Source: an uncultured Flavobacteriales bacterium (GTDB lineage Bacteria; Bacteroidota; Bacteroidia; Palsa-965). From it: a DNA stretch of 64,000 nucleotides. Position numbers and translations under genes: made by a program. The notes under the pieces are model-generated. The model did no database searches and was not told the DNA's origin. It worked only from the letters and a program-made list of their open reading frames with translations. The DNA lies in the NCBI GenBank assembly GCA_903873905.1, contig CAIQQJ010000145.1, positions 1 to 64,000 on the forward strand, in the 5' to 3' direction. This document shows positions 63,342 through 64,000 of this stretch, piece by piece (within the stretch, counting starts at the first letter, position 1; the number at the start of each line of letters is the position of its first letter).

Positions 63342-63380
63342 AAATGGGCATTGCTGTAAACGTGCCCATTTTCATTATTT
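63342..63380 (+). terminator. Rho-independent terminator after lolA
   Basis: AAATGGGCA / TGCCCATTT, 9-bp perfect stem, 12-base loop, followed by 'TCATTATTTT'. It lies 30 bases after the lolA stop. Confidence 0.8.
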
Positions 63381-63500
63381 TAACATTCCTATTTAAAAAC
63401 ACCATCTGCACACCTACTTAATGACTGTTTTAACCGGCATTATTCATACTAATGGAATCATAATCTTATCTTTGGCTTTCCAAAAAATCATTCGCTTCTT

Positions 63501-64000
63501 TTGAAATTCAACAAACTATTTTTCTTTCTTGTTTCAGGATTATTTATTTCCGCTACCATAGCAGGCCAAACGCTTACTGCAAATGCTGGAAATAACACAA
63601 TGATTTGCCCTGGCACCACTTATACGGTTGGAGGAACTCCAACTGCAACAGGCGGAATTCCTCCATACACTTATCACTGGACTCCTAATGTGAATATCAG
63701 TAATGTCAATGTTGCCAATCCTATTGTGAATCCAGCAGTCCCAACTTGGTATTTTGTAAGAGTAACTGATTCGACCGGTGCTTCAAAAACCGATTCTGTT
63801 GGAGTAGATTTAAATCCAGTTTATGCATATGATGGAGGAATGGACACTTCAATTTGTATTGGAGGAACTGCAACCATTGGTGGGATTCATAACAGTTTAA
63901 CAGGTGGAGTTACTTATTCTTGGACACCGGGAACTGCTTTATCAAGTACAACTGCACCAAATCCAATTTCAACAACAACTGTTACAATTACTTACTCCGT
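63501..64000 (+). CDS. Start of a large secreted PKD/Ig-like-repeat protein (3' truncated)
   Basis: Open from TTG 63501 to the window edge (166 codons). A signal peptide (LFFFLVSGLFISATIAGQ) is followed by Ig/PKD-like repeats ('NTMICPGTTYTVGG', 'GIPPYTYHWTPNVNIS', 'DTSICIGGTATIGG', 'TYSWTPGTAL'), of the type joined to CHU_C sorting domains in Bacteroidota surface proteins; compare the protein at 485. The sorting domain, if any, is beyond the window. The TTG start is inferred from the leader. Confidence 0.8.
   Translation, partial: MKFNKLFFFLVSGLFISATIAGQTLTANAGNNTMICPGTTYTVGGTPTATGGIPPYTYHWTPNVNISNVNVANPIVNPAVPTWYFVRVTDSTGASKTDSVGVDLNPVYAYDGGMDTSICIGGTATIGGIHNSLTGGVTYSWTPGTALSSTTAPNPISTTTVTITYS

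Overview
The window (about 37% GC by eye, AT-rich intergenic regions) comes from a bacterium of the phylum Bacteroidota. The signs are type IX secretion (T9SS) cargo with C-terminal sorting domains, a PorP/SprF-family protein, GWxTD and HYC_CC_PP family proteins, SBBP/Kelch/PKD/GEVED surface proteins, and promoters of the Bacteroidota type (-7 box TAnnTTTG). No plasmid, phage, ribosomal or CRISPR features are seen; it reads as chromosome with one accessory-looking island.

Layout. 1-7.9 kb: the end of a LytTR regulator, a type B-sorted surface protein with a PorP/SprF partner, and a small lipoprotein/surface-protein operon. 8.2-24.7 kb: an unusual island with four exported caspase-fold (C14) proteins, namely a caspase-TPR, a WD40-caspase with about 14 WD repeats, a second caspase-TPR and a metacaspase-like protein with a DUF4384-like tail. 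A small secreted protein with its own promoter and terminator, an exported thioredoxin, a CHASE2 membrane sensor and an overlapping FecR-like/TPR gene lie beside them. 25.1-31.8 kb: a compact molybdenum cofactor operon (moaA, moeA, ModE-like regulator, TauE/SafE permease, mobA, moaD, moeB-rhodanese, moaE, moaC-mogA fusion). 31.9-36.6 kb: a tightly packed minus-strand operon of three Kelch-type T9SS cargo proteins and a GEVED protein. 37.5-45.8 kb: HrpB helicase, a T9SS protein, an M4 metalloprotease, an FMN reductase and a DsbA-like protein. 45.8-46.5 kb: a GIY-YIG nuclease gene between a broken and an intact copy of a tRNA-Ser(UGA) gene; the broken copy carries three separate 22-nt double-hairpin insertions. 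46.6-49.4 kb: cytochrome c/porin/lipoprotein genes. 49.7-54.4 kb: GWxTD protein, glycosyltransferase, LOG-family protein, TPR protein. 54.5-58.7 kb: arginase-argS divergent from arginine decarboxylase. 58.9-64 kb: lipoprotein, FtsK, LolA, and the start of a surface protein.

How the genes may work together. The Moco operon covers nearly all synthesis steps from GTP to a guanylylated cofactor, but no molybdoenzyme or modABC transporter is present. Arginase and arginine decarboxylase share an intergenic region and compete for arginine, with argS in the same transcript as arginase. The caspase island joins proteases that all appear to be exported, a periplasm-facing CHASE2 sensor without an output domain and a candidate small secreted partner; this could be a cell-envelope sensing/proteolysis module. 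That reading is inference.

The two places most worth follow-up are the caspase/CHASE2/FecR island (8.2-24.7 kb) and the 22-nt insertions in the duplicated tRNA-Ser next to the GIY-YIG gene (45.9-46.5 kb).
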